DNA of 44,787 nucleotides. It comes from Mycobacterium sp. GA-2829 (GTDB taxonomy: Bacteria > Actinomycetota > Actinomycetes > Mycobacteriales > Mycobacteriaceae). Below the pieces are notes generated by a model. The model worked only from the letters and a program-made list of their open reading frames with translations, was not told the DNA's origin and made no database searches. Position 1 is the stretch's first letter. Every line of letters begins with the position of its first letter. Below are positions 33,257-41,312 of the stretch, piece by piece. The stretch covers positions 1 through 44,787 of the forward strand of contig NZ_LQIT01000043.1 in assembly GCF_001499965.1 (NCBI RefSeq), in the 5' to 3' direction. Made by a program: the position numbers and the translations under genes.

Positions 33257-34978
33257 CTAAGCCGGCGCCGGTTGCCGTCCGCGCACCAGCCGGCCCGGCC
33301 GCGCGTCGGTCGGCACGCCGTGTTCGGCGATCACCTCACCGCTGACCACGGTGGCGACGTAGCCGTCTGCGGTCTGGTCCAGCCGTTTACCGCCCGCGGG
33401 CAGGTCATGGACGACGACGGGCCGGTGCAGCCGCAGCGCCGCGTGGTCGATGACGTTGAGATCGGCCTTGTAGCCGACGGCGATCCGGCCGCGGTCGGCC
33501 AGCCCCGCCACCCCCGCGGGCACCGACGTCAGCTCACGCACCGCCTCGGGGACCTCCAGCCGGCCAGTGGGCCGGTCCCGCGTCCAGTGTGTCAGCAGGA
33601 ACGTGGGAAAGCTTGCGTCGCAAATCATTCCGTAGTGTGCGCCGCCGTCGCCGAGGCCGAGCACCACGTCGTCGCGGCGCATCAGTTCTCCGACCGTGTC
33701 GAGCGAGTTGTCCTGGTAGTTGCCCAGGGTCACCAGCATCATCGCGTGGCCGTCGTCGTCGAGCAGGCGGTCGTAGGCCTCTTCCAGCGGCGTCACCCCG
33801 CGCGCGGCGGCGCGCGCGGCGATCGAGGTGGACGCCGCGGGCTCGTAGTCCGGATGCTCGCCGAGCGGGAAGATCCAGTTCCACGCCTGCACCATGAACA
33901 TCAGCGGGTGTCCCGGCGAGGACGGGGTGTCGTTCAGGATGCGTTCGCGCACTTCGGGTTCGCGCATCCGGGCCACCCGCTCGGCCAGCGGCAGGTCGGC
34001 GATCTCCTGGTAGCTGGGGTACATGATGAACGGGTTTCCGCTCACCTCCAGGCCGATCACCATGCCGATCGGCCGGGGGAACATCTGCGCGGTGATGGAT
34101 CCGCCTGCGGCGTTGAACTTCTCGACGAGGTTCATCGCCTGCGGCCACACCGGATCGCCGGTGTTGCCGGTGAGCAGTGAGAACGTCACGGGCAGACCGG
34201 TTTCGGTGGCGACCTCGAACACCTGGCGCAGTACGGTCTCGTAGCCGCCCGCGGGGATGTCGGGAACGAACTGCAGCAGCCCGCCGCCGCCGTCGGCCAC
34301 CCCGGCGGCGATCGCCGCGATCTCGGCCTGCGCGGCGTCGTAGGTCGGGATCGGCGATCCGCTGGAGGTCTTGTGCAGTGCGAAGCGCGACGACGCGACG
34401 CCCAACGCTCCCGCCTCGACGGCCTCGCGGGTCAGCGCCCGCATCCGCGCGAGGTCCTCCTCGGTGGCCGGTTCGCGGTCGGCGCCACGCTGGCCCATCG
34501 TGTACACCCGCAGCGGCGAATGCGGCAGATAGGCCGCCACGTCGATGTCCCTGCGCCGGGCCTCCACCGCGTCGAGGTACTCCGGGAACGTCTCCCAATC
34601 CCACGGCAACCCGTCGACCATCACCACGCCGGGTATGTCCTCGACGCCTGCCATCACGTCGACGAGCACGTCGTGGTCCTCCGGACGGCACGGGGCGAAA
34701 CCGACCCCGCAGTTGCCCATCACCGCCGTGGTCACCCCGTGCGCCGACGACGGCGTCATCCGCTCCGACCAGATCGCCTGCCCGTCGTAGTGGGTGTGCA
34801 GATCGACGAAGCCGGGGGTGACGAGCAGCCCGGTCGCGTCGATCTCGCGTGCTCCGCGCTCGGCGACGGCGCCGACCGCGGCGATGACGCCACCCGACAC
34901 CGCGACGTCCCCGACGTACGGTTGCCCGCCCAGCCCGTCGACGATCGTGCCGTTGCGGATAACGAGATCGAATGTCAT
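33257..34978 (-). CDS. N-acyl-D-amino-acid deacylase-like amidohydrolase
   Basis: A 573-residue metal-dependent hydrolase. 'DLVIRNGTIVDGLG' is the N-terminal composite-domain strand. 'VTPGFVDLHTHYDGQAIW' holds the HxH metal motif at about residues 60-65. 'TAVMGNCGVGFAPCRP' carries the Cys metal ligand of D-aminoacylases, and 'LGDGGAHYGMICDAS' holds the late Asp/His region. The C-terminal 'GYKADLNVID' closes the barrel. It is longer than typical 480-residue D-aminoacylases. Expression is probably leaderless from a hexamer shared with the divergent VOC gene. The natural substrate is unknown. Confidence 0.87.
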   Translation of the reverse strand: MTFDLVIRNGTIVDGLGGQPYVGDVAVSGGVIAAVGAVAERGAREIDATGLLVTPGFVDLHTHYDGQAIWSERMTPSSAHGVTTAVMGNCGVGFAPCRPEDHDVLVDVMAGVEDIPGVVMVDGLPWDWETFPEYLDAVEARRRDIDVAAYLPHSPLRVYTMGQRGADREPATEEDLARMRALTREAVEAGALGVASSRFALHKTSSGSPIPTYDAAQAEIAAIAAGVADGGGGLLQFVPDIPAGGYETVLRQVFEVATETGLPVTFSLLTGNTGDPVWPQAMNLVEKFNAAGGSITAQMFPRPIGMVIGLEVSGNPFIMYPSYQEIADLPLAERVARMREPEVRERILNDTPSSPGHPLMFMVQAWNWIFPLGEHPDYEPAASTSIAARAAARGVTPLEEAYDRLLDDDGHAMMLVTLGNYQDNSLDTVGELMRRDDVVLGLGDGGAHYGMICDASFPTFLLTHWTRDRPTGRLEVPEAVRELTSVPAGVAGLADRGRIAVGYKADLNVIDHAALRLHRPVVVHDLPAGGKRLDQTADGYVATVVSGEVIAEHGVPTDARPGRLVRGRQPAPA

Positions 34979-34984
34979 AGGCCG

Positions 34985-34994
34985 ACCCTACGAT
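34985..34994. promoter_or_regulatory. Overlapping divergent -10 hexamers (two leaderless genes)
   Basis: TAGGGT on the minus strand (34985-34990) and TACGAT on the plus strand (34989-34994) share two bases. Each is followed by exactly six bases and then a start codon (ATG 34978 minus, GTG 35001 plus). Two polymerases could not occupy both at once. Confidence 0.55.
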
Positions 34995-35000
34995 GACGGG

Positions 35001-35390
35001 GTGATCGATCACTTCGGAATCAACTGCGCAGACCTTGAGAAGTCAAAAGAGTTCTACGACAAGGTGCTCGGCGTGCTGGGCTACACCCGCCAAATGGATT
35101 TCGGAGTGGCGGTGGGCTACGGCGCCGACGGGCATCCGGCGTTCTGGATCGCCGACATGACCGCGGGCAACGTGCCGGGCCCCAACCGCGAGATGCACGT
35201 CGCGTTCGCGGCCAAGGATCCCGAGAGTGTGCAGGCCTTCTACCGCACCGCGCTGGCGCTCGGCGTCGAACCGCTGCACGAACCGCGGCTGTGGCCGGAG
35301 TACCACGACAAGTACTACGGCGCGTTCGTCCGCGATCCCGACGGCAACAACGTCGAGGCGGTCTTCCACGGCGGCGGTCCGCGCATTTGA
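35001..35390 (+). CDS. VOC-family (glyoxalase/bleomycin-resistance fold) protein
   Basis: A 129-residue single-domain protein. It starts MIDHFGINCADLEKSKEFYD, with the first metal-ligand His and the F-Y-x-x-V-L-G motif. A middle 'REMHVAFAAKDPESVQAFY' supplies the second His position, and 'YYGAFVRDPDGNNVEAVFH' is the C-terminal DPDGN-x-x-E signature. GTG 35001 sits six bases after a TACGAT hexamer. Reaction unknown; dioxygenase, isomerase or resistance protein are all possible. Confidence 0.88.
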   Translation: MIDHFGINCADLEKSKEFYDKVLGVLGYTRQMDFGVAVGYGADGHPAFWIADMTAGNVPGPNREMHVAFAAKDPESVQAFYRTALALGVEPLHEPRLWPEYHDKYYGAFVRDPDGNNVEAVFHGGGPRI

Positions 35391-35401
35391 GCTTCCCTCG
35401 G

Positions 35402-35407
35402 TAGGTT
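35402..35407 (+). promoter_or_regulatory. -10 hexamer for the leaderless DinB-like gene
   Basis: TAGGTT, six bases before ATG 35414, in a 23-base gap. Confidence 0.45.
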
Positions 35408-35413
35408 GGCCGT

Positions 35414-35932
35414 ATGACCGACTCGGATGCGGCTGCCGCCCGCGAACTGCTGCGTGATGCGTTCACCCGCCTGATCGAGCACGTCGACGACCTGACCGAC
35501 GGTCTGACCGACGAGGTGGCGCTGTACCGGCCGACGTCGACGGCCAACAGCATCGCGTGGTTGCTGTGGCACAGCGCCCGGGTGCAGGACGCGCAGCTGT
35601 GCGACATCGCCGGCATCGAACAGGTCTGGACGCGGGACGGCTGGGTGGACCAGTTCGCCCTTGACCTGCCCCGCGACGACACCGGCTACGGGCACAGCCC
35701 CGAGGACGTCGGCAGGGTCCAGGTGTCGGCCGATCTGCTGGCCGGCTACTACCACGCCGTGCACAAGGTGACGCTGTCGTACGTGGCCTCGGTGACGCCC
35801 GAGGACCTGGCCCAGATCGTCGATCGCCGGTGGGATCCGCCCGTGACGGCGAGCGCCCGGCTGGTCAGCATCATCGACGACTGCGCCCAGCACCTCGGCC
35901 AGGCCGCCTACATCCAGGGGATCGCGCGCTGA
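35414..35932 (+). CDS. DinB-superfamily (DUF664-like) protein
   Basis: A 172-residue helical-bundle protein of the DinB/DUF664 group. 'ARELLRDAFTRLIEHVDDL', 'STANSIAWLLWHSARVQDAQ' (first His ligand) and 'IIDDCAQHLGQAAYIQGI' (the late H-x-x-Q-x-x-Y motif) match the metal site of the fold. Actinobacterial members include mycothiol-dependent enzymes, so a thiol-transfer role is possible. It is followed by a PAP2 gene with a possible CTGA overlap. Confidence 0.82.
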   Translation: MTDSDAAAARELLRDAFTRLIEHVDDLTDGLTDEVALYRPTSTANSIAWLLWHSARVQDAQLCDIAGIEQVWTRDGWVDQFALDLPRDDTGYGHSPEDVGRVQVSADLLAGYYHAVHKVTLSYVASVTPEDLAQIVDRRWDPPVTASARLVSIIDDCAQHLGQAAYIQGIAR

Positions 35933-36477
35933 GTACTCGGACGGCGCTGCGGTGGTGGCCGGTGATCGCCGTGGTCGGGCTCTTCGCGCTCGGCTGGGCG
36001 GTCGGTAAGGGGTCCACCCCGCTCGACGACCGGTTCTTCCAACTGCACCTGCCGGACTGGCTGGGCGACTTCGTCGAGGCGCCGGTGCAGGCGGCGGTGC
36101 TCGGCGCCGCCGTCGTCTACGCCATGTGGCGCAAGCGTTGGCGGTTGGCGGCGGTGGTCGCGGTGTGTCCGCCGCTGGCCGTGGCCACCGCGCAGCTGCT
36201 CAAGCAGTTGTTCGGCCGGGACAACGACGGCGGCCTCGCCTACCCCAGCGGACACGTCACGGGCCTGGTGTCGATCGCGGGCATGGTCGTGCTGGTCTCG
36301 GGCTGCCGGCTGTGGGCGGTGGTCTCGGCGGCGGTGGTGGTGCTGGTCGGCATGGTCGTGGTCGGGACGTCGTTCCACTACTTCACCGACACCGTGGGCG
36401 CGCTGCTACTCGCCAGCGCGTACGTCGCGGTGGCCGCCCTGCTGGTCGCGCCGCGTCGACGCCGCCGCGTGACTTGA
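35929..36477 (+). CDS. PAP2-family membrane phosphatase
   Basis: A 182-residue integral membrane phosphatase with about five helices. The three PAP2 catalytic motifs are 'LLKQLFGRDND' (Lys and Arg), 'YPSGHVTGL' (Ser and catalytic His) and 'GTSFHYFTDTVGA' (His nucleophile and Asp). The start is uncertain. CTG at 35929 overlaps the previous stop as CTGA and keeps the whole first helix, while GTG at 35962 would shorten that helix. Substrate could be a lipid or prenyl phosphate. Confidence 0.85.
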   Translation: MSTRTALRWWPVIAVVGLFALGWAVGKGSTPLDDRFFQLHLPDWLGDFVEAPVQAAVLGAAVVYAMWRKRWRLAAVVAVCPPLAVATAQLLKQLFGRDNDGGLAYPSGHVTGLVSIAGMVVLVSGCRLWAVVSAAVVVLVGMVVVGTSFHYFTDTVGALLLASAYVAVAALLVAPRRRRRVT

Positions 36478-36518
36478 CAGGTGTCAACCCGGGTGCGACC
36501 TGCGTCACACAGCGTGGT

Positions 36519-36524
36519 TAACAT
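36519..36524 (+). promoter_or_regulatory. -10 hexamer for the leaderless aldehyde dehydrogenase gene
   Basis: TAACAT, six bases before ATG 36531, in the 53-base gap after the PAP2 gene. Confidence 0.5.
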
Positions 36525-36530
36525 AGCGCT

Positions 36531-38048
36531 ATGACCGCGACGCCAGAAGTTGATGCGCTCGACAACAGCACCATCCGCAACCCCGCGACCGGCGCCGTCG
36601 CCGGCCAGGTGCGCTGGACCGAACCGGCCGACGTCTCCAGGATCGCCGCCGGTCTGCGCACCGCGCAGCGGGAGTGGGAGGCCCGCGGCGCCAAGGGCCG
36701 CGCCAAAGTGCTGGCGCGCTACGCCGTGTGGCTGGGGGAGCACCGCGCCGAGATCGAGGACCTGCTGATCAAGGAGACCGGCAAATCCGCCGTCGACGCG
36801 GCGCAGGAGGTGCCGCTGATCCTGATGATCACGTCGTACTACGTGCGCACGATGGAGAAGGCGCTGGCGCCCGAGTCACGGCGCGCGGCCCTGCCATTCC
36901 TGTCGATCAAGAAGATCTCCGTGCACTACCGGCCCCGTCCGGTGGTCGGGATCATCGCGCCGTGGAACTACCCGGTCGCCAACGCGCTGATGGACGCGAT
37001 CGGCGCCCTGGCCGCGGGCTGTGCGGTGCTGCTCAAACCGTCCGAGCGCACCCCGCTGACCGCCGAACTACTGCTGCGCGGCTGGCAGGACTCCGGCGCC
37101 CCCGAGGTGCTCGCGCTCGCCCAGGGCGCCCGCGAGGTGTCCGAGGCCGTGATCGACAACTCCGACTACATCCAGTTCACCGGATCCAGCGCCACCGGCG
37201 CGAAGGTGGCCGAACGCGCCGCCCGCAGGCTCGTCCCGGTCAGCCTCGAACTCGGCGGCAAGGATCCGATGATCGTGCTCGAGGACGCCGACGTGGAACT
37301 CGCCGCGCACGCCGCGGTGTGGGGTGCGATGTTCAACGCCGGCCAGACGTGCGTGTCGGTGGAACGGGTCTACGTGCTCGAACCGGTCTACGACCAGTTC
37401 GTCGACGCCGTCGTCCGGGACGTGAAGAACCTCAAGATGGGCGCGGGCGACGGGTACGACTTCGGCGCGATGATCGACGACGGTCAGGTCTCGGTCACCG
37501 AACGCCACGTCCAGGACGCGATCGCCAAGGGCGCCAGGGCGCTGACCGGCGGTGAGCGCCGCAACGGCCCCGGCAGCTTCTACGAGCCGACCGTGCTCGT
37601 CGACGTCGACCACTCGATGGCGTGTATGACCGAGGAGACGTTCGGTCCGACGCTGCCGATCATGAAGGTGAAGTCCGTGGAGGAGGCGGTCCGGCTCGCC
37701 AACGACAGCCCCTACGGTCTCTCGGCGGCGGTGTTCTCCAAGGACGTCGAACGTGCGCAAGATGTTGCGCTGCAACTGGATTGCGGTGGGGTCAACATCA
37801 ACGACGTGATCTCCAACCTGATGTGCACCACCGCTCCGATGGGTGGCTGGAAGACCTCGGGCATCGGCGCGCGGTTCGGCGGTCCGGAGGGGCTGCGCAA
37901 GTACTGCCGCATCGAGACCGTCGTCGCGCCTCGCACCAACGTCGGCGCGGGTGGCAACTACTACAACAACTCGCCCAAGGCGCTCAAGCGGATGAACACG
38001 ATGATGACCAAGCTCGCGCTCATCCGCCCGCGCCGCGTGGCCAAGTAA
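36531..38048 (+). CDS. NAD(P)-dependent aldehyde dehydrogenase
   Basis: A 505-residue enzyme of the ALDH superfamily. 'VGIIAPWNYPVANALMDAIG' is the cofactor-binding Asn region. 'LKPSERTPLTA' holds the coenzyme Lys, 'FTGSSATGAKV' the Rossmann turn and 'VSLELGGKDPMIV' the general-base Glu. 'FNAGQTCVSVERVYV' carries the catalytic Cys. The sequence ends in a basic tail after 'NTMMTKLALIRPRR'. Such enzymes oxidise fatty or other aldehydes to acids. It is followed three bases later by a membrane protein gene. Confidence 0.94.
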   Translation: MTATPEVDALDNSTIRNPATGAVAGQVRWTEPADVSRIAAGLRTAQREWEARGAKGRAKVLARYAVWLGEHRAEIEDLLIKETGKSAVDAAQEVPLILMITSYYVRTMEKALAPESRRAALPFLSIKKISVHYRPRPVVGIIAPWNYPVANALMDAIGALAAGCAVLLKPSERTPLTAELLLRGWQDSGAPEVLALAQGAREVSEAVIDNSDYIQFTGSSATGAKVAERAARRLVPVSLELGGKDPMIVLEDADVELAAHAAVWGAMFNAGQTCVSVERVYVLEPVYDQFVDAVVRDVKNLKMGAGDGYDFGAMIDDGQVSVTERHVQDAIAKGARALTGGERRNGPGSFYEPTVLVDVDHSMACMTEETFGPTLPIMKVKSVEEAVRLANDSPYGLSAAVFSKDVERAQDVALQLDCGGVNINDVISNLMCTTAPMGGWKTSGIGARFGGPEGLRKYCRIETVVAPRTNVGAGGNYYNNSPKALKRMNTMMTKLALIRPRRVAK

Positions 38049-38051
38049 GGC

Positions 38052-38897
38052 GTGCGCTTCGTTCTGACAGCCCTGCTGTGGCTGCTGACCACGGCGCTGC
38101 TGGCGGTCGCCGTACCCGCGATGTGGGCGCAGCAGAACATCATCAGCGAGCAGGGGTACGCCGACCTCGCCGCGTCGGCGGCCACCGACACGCAGCTGCG
38201 CGACGCGATGGCCGACGAACTCACCACGCAGATCGTCGCGCTGGCGGCCGACCGCGGGTACGGGCTGAACGAGACGCTGGTGCACCAGGTGACGTCGTCC
38301 TATACCGGCAACGCCGGGTTCCCCGGTCAGTTCGCCCAGGCCAACCGCATCCTGCACCAGTGGGAGTTCTCCGGCGACATCCCGCAGGCGAACGCCGAGA
38401 ACCAGTGGCTGATCGACATCGCGCCGATGGTGGCGGATCCGTCGGTAGCGGCCACCCTCGGCGATCTCGACCTCGACGTACCCGACGAGTTGCTGGTGCC
38501 GGTCACCGTTCCCGATCCGCAGCTGCGGCCGGGGCGGTTGCAACCCGTCGCGACGTGGGGGCCGTGGATCAGCATCGGCGCGGCGGTACTCACCGCGCTG
38601 TTCGCGCTGCTGACGCTGGCGGCGTCCCGGTCACGCGGTAAAGGCCTTGCCGGCCTCGGCGTCTCGGCGCTGTTGGTGGGTGCGGCCGGGTGGGCCGCCC
38701 TGGAGGTGGCGCAGGGGCCGATCGACCGGGCACTCGACCACGCCGAAGGCAACTTCCGCCGCATCGCCGCCGAGATGGTGGCCCACGCGGAGGCGAGCCT
38801 GCACCACTGGCTCAACATGACGCTGGTGGCGGGTGTGGGGCTGGTGGTGGTCGGTGTGGTGGTGTCCATGCTCGGTGGGCTGCGGCGCCAGGAATAG
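38052..38897 (+). CDS. Membrane protein of unknown function
   Basis: A 281-residue protein that I do not recognise by family name. An N-terminal hydrophobic helix ('LTALLWLLTTALLAVAV') is followed by an external segment of about 150 residues rich in Asp, Ala and Gln, then about three helices in the C-terminal part ('WISIGAAVLTALFALLTLAA', 'GVSALLVGAAGWAALEVA', 'LVAGVGLVVVGVVVSMLGG'). GTG 38052 is three bases after the aldehyde dehydrogenase stop, so it is cotranscribed with it. Confidence 0.75.
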   Translation: MRFVLTALLWLLTTALLAVAVPAMWAQQNIISEQGYADLAASAATDTQLRDAMADELTTQIVALAADRGYGLNETLVHQVTSSYTGNAGFPGQFAQANRILHQWEFSGDIPQANAENQWLIDIAPMVADPSVAATLGDLDLDVPDELLVPVTVPDPQLRPGRLQPVATWGPWISIGAAVLTALFALLTLAASRSRGKGLAGLGVSALLVGAAGWAALEVAQGPIDRALDHAEGNFRRIAAEMVAHAEASLHHWLNMTLVAGVGLVVVGVVVSMLGGLRRQE

Positions 38898-38937
38898 CGC
38901 AGTTTGACACCGGGATGGCCGGGGAAACGCATGACTC

Positions 38938-40314
38938 ATGGGAGCGAATGGGCATCAACTGGCCGGGGCGCGGGCCGTCGCGACGCTGGCAGACCTCGGA
39001 TCGGCGTCGATCGCGGCTGGGGTGATCGCGCGCCGTAAACCCGCGGTGCGGGCGGTCGAGACCATGCAGGCCGATGCCAGGGCGGTGCGCCGCATGCAGC
39101 AGCTGCGCGACGAATTCGGTTCGGGTCCGGTCGAATTGGTGCTTCCCGGCAGACGCATGGTCGTGATCCTCGATCCCGCCGACGTCGCCCGGGTGCTCGA
39201 CGGGGCGCCGGATCCGTTCCATCCGGCCAACCGTGAGAAGCGCAAGGCGCTCGAGTGGTTCCAGCCGCACGGGGTGCTGATCTCTCGAGGCCCGATCCGC
39301 CAGCAGCGCCGCGCACTCAACGATTCCGCGCTCGACTCGGGCGCCGACATGCACCGGCTCGCCGGGGCGTTCGGCGACGTCATCACCTCGGAGGCGCGGG
39401 AGCTGGTCGATGCGGTGCTCGCGCGGGGCGGTATGGACGCCGACCAGTTCATGAAGGCGTGGTGGCGGATTGTGCGGAGGCTGGCGCTGGGGGACCGGGC
39501 CCGCGACGATGAGGAGATCACCGACGCGCTGCTTCGGCTGCGGCGGGCGGGCAACTGGTCGTTCCTGTCGCTGCCGCACTACCGCAAGCGGGCGAAGTTC
39601 CTCGAGCGGCTGTACGACTACGTGGAGGATCCGCAGATCGGGACGCTGGCCGCCGCGGTGGCCGAGGTGCCGGCCGCAGGCGCCGTCGACCCGGTGGGGC
39701 AGCTGCCGCAGTGGCTGTTCGCCTTCGACGCCGCGGGCATGGCGCAGTTGCGCGCGCTGGCCGCGCTGGCCACCCACCCGGCCGCGATGGTGCGCGCGGT
39801 CGAGGACGCCGCCGAACCCGATCAGCTGCGGCTGCGGCCGTTCCTGCGGGCCTGCCTGCTCGAGTCGGTGCGGCTGTGGCCGACGACGCCGACGATTCTG
39901 CGCGACACCACCGAGGACACCACGTGGCGCGACGGTACGGTCACCATCGAGAAGGGTGCGGGGCTGATGATCGTCACGCCTGCCTTCCACCGCGACCCCG
40001 ACCTGCTGCCGTTCGCGAACCAGTTCGTCCCCGACATCTGGCTCGACGGCCGCGCCCGCTCCTACCCCCAGCTGGTGCCGTTCTCCGCGGGCCCCGCCGA
40101 ATGCCCGGGACGCAACCTGGTCCTGTTCGCGACCAGTACGCTCATGGCGAACCTGTTGAGCGCATTGGACTTCCGGCTCACCTCGACCCCGAAGCTGTCG
40201 CCGGATGAACCGCTGCCGGTGACGCTGAACCAGTACGGGGTTGAGTTCGCGGTCGCTCCGGTCACCGGACCAGAGTTGCGCCCCCATCGAGCCGGATCTG
40301 CTGGCCGGTCATGA
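38938..40314 (+). CDS. Cytochrome P450
   Basis: A 458-residue P450. The K-helix ExxR is in 'CLLESVRLWPTTPTILRDT', the PERF-like region is around 'ANQFVPDIWL' and the heme-binding loop is 'FSAGPAECPGRNLVLF' with the cysteine ligand. The I-helix segment 'AFDAAGMAQLRALAAL' lacks the usual acid-Thr pair (AGxxT is AGMAQ). This may alter oxygen activation. No redox partner is directly beside it on this strand. Its 3' end overlaps the converging SDR gene by 53 bases. Substrate unknown. Confidence 0.9.
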   Translation: MGANGHQLAGARAVATLADLGSASIAAGVIARRKPAVRAVETMQADARAVRRMQQLRDEFGSGPVELVLPGRRMVVILDPADVARVLDGAPDPFHPANREKRKALEWFQPHGVLISRGPIRQQRRALNDSALDSGADMHRLAGAFGDVITSEARELVDAVLARGGMDADQFMKAWWRIVRRLALGDRARDDEEITDALLRLRRAGNWSFLSLPHYRKRAKFLERLYDYVEDPQIGTLAAAVAEVPAAGAVDPVGQLPQWLFAFDAAGMAQLRALAALATHPAAMVRAVEDAAEPDQLRLRPFLRACLLESVRLWPTTPTILRDTTEDTTWRDGTVTIEKGAGLMIVTPAFHRDPDLLPFANQFVPDIWLDGRARSYPQLVPFSAGPAECPGRNLVLFATSTLMANLLSALDFRLTSTPKLSPDEPLPVTLNQYGVEFAVAPVTGPELRPHRAGSAGRS

Positions 40315-41116
40315 ACCGGGACTCGTCGGCGAGCAGGTACAGCGCGGCGTAGGCGCTCTCCCACACGGTGCCCCGGCCCATCTTGAGTTTCACCACCTCG
40401 TTGTGTCGGGCGGTCGCCTCCTCGGCGTCGAGGCCGAACAGTGACTGCGAATCCCGGTTCGCCAGAACGGAGTTGATCGGTCCCAGCATCAGCGTGTTGA
40501 CGCGGATACCCACCTCGGCGTACTGCACGGCGGCGAGTTCGGTGATCTGGTTGAGCCCGCACTTGCCCAGGGCGTAGGGCATGATGCCGATGTTGAGCCC
40601 GAGCTCGTTCTTCACGCTGGCGATCGACGAGATGTTGATGATGCTGCCCGTGGTGTCGCCGTCGTTGCGCGCCATGGCTTCTGCGGCGTAGAGGTTGCAG
40701 TGGTAGCAGCCCAGCATGTTGACGTTGATGCCGTGGTTGAAGTTCTCGACGGTCATCGAGTTGGTCTCGAAGTCGAACGGCGGATTGGTCGCCACGCTGT
40801 AGACCATGCCGTCCACCCGGCCGCTGGTCTCGATCGCGGTGTCGAAGATGCGCCTGCAGTCGTCCTTGTCGGAGACGTCGGCCTCGATGGCGTAGGCGCG
40901 GCCCCCTTCGGCGACGATCATCTCGACCGTCTCTTTGACCGCGGCCGGATTCAAGTCCACCGCAACGACTTCCGCGCCGTGGCGCGCGGCCATGATCGAG
41001 ATCGCCCGGCCGTTCCCCATTCCGGGGCCGGGGCTCTGTCCGGCGCCCACCACGACGACGACCTTGCCGGTCAGGTCGAAGGCGGTGCGGTTCTTGCGGT
41101 CGAAGTCAGTGGACAT
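40262..41116 (-). CDS. Short-chain dehydrogenase/reductase in a P450 operon
   Basis: A 284-residue classical SDR. The cofactor loop is 'VVVVGAGQSPGPGMGNGRAI', a lengthened G-rich turn, followed by Asp in 'EVVAVDLNP', suggesting NAD. Ser is in 'IINISSIASVKNE' and YxxxK in 'MPYALGKCGLNQ'. 'LDGGATLV' closes the fold. ATG 41116 gives MSTDFDRKNRTAF; a longer frame enters the ferredoxin gene. It overlaps the ferredoxin gene by 11 bases and acts with the P450 at 41309, probably on the hydroxylated product. Confidence 0.9.
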   Translation of the reverse strand: MSTDFDRKNRTAFDLTGKVVVVVGAGQSPGPGMGNGRAISIMAARHGAEVVAVDLNPAAVKETVEMIVAEGGRAYAIEADVSDKDDCRRIFDTAIETSGRVDGMVYSVATNPPFDFETNSMTVENFNHGINVNMLGCYHCNLYAAEAMARNDGDTTGSIINISSIASVKNELGLNIGIMPYALGKCGLNQITELAAVQYAEVGIRVNTLMLGPINSVLANRDSQSLFGLDAEEATARHNEVVKLKMGRGTVWESAYAALYLLADESRFMTGQQIRLDGGATLVR

Positions 41117-41312
41117 GGTTCTCCTCGGTGATGTGGATGGCGCGTTCGGGGCAGCCGTCGACGGCTTCGCGCACCGCGGCCTCGAGTTCGGCGGGGATGT
41201 CGGATGCGGTGGCCTCGGCGTAGCCGCCGTCGGTGATGACGAAGACCGACGGGCACACCGCCGCGCAGACGCCGTGGCCACGGCAGAGATCGTCGTCGAC
41301 GGTGACCCTCAT
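41106..41312 (-). CDS. [3Fe-4S]-type ferredoxin, P450 redox partner
   Basis: A 68-residue ferredoxin. The cluster motif is 'CRGHGVCAAVCPSVF' plus a late 'CPERAI'. The position that would carry the second Cys of a 4Fe cluster is His, as is common in mycobacterial P450-linked ferredoxins. ATG 41312 overlaps the P450 stop (ATGA) and its 3' end overlaps the SDR gene, so P450, ferredoxin and SDR are one operon. It would pass electrons from a ferredoxin reductase encoded elsewhere to the P450. Confidence 0.93.
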   Translation of the reverse strand: MRVTVDDDLCRGHGVCAAVCPSVFVITDGGYAEATASDIPAELEAAVREAVDGCPERAIHITEENHVH

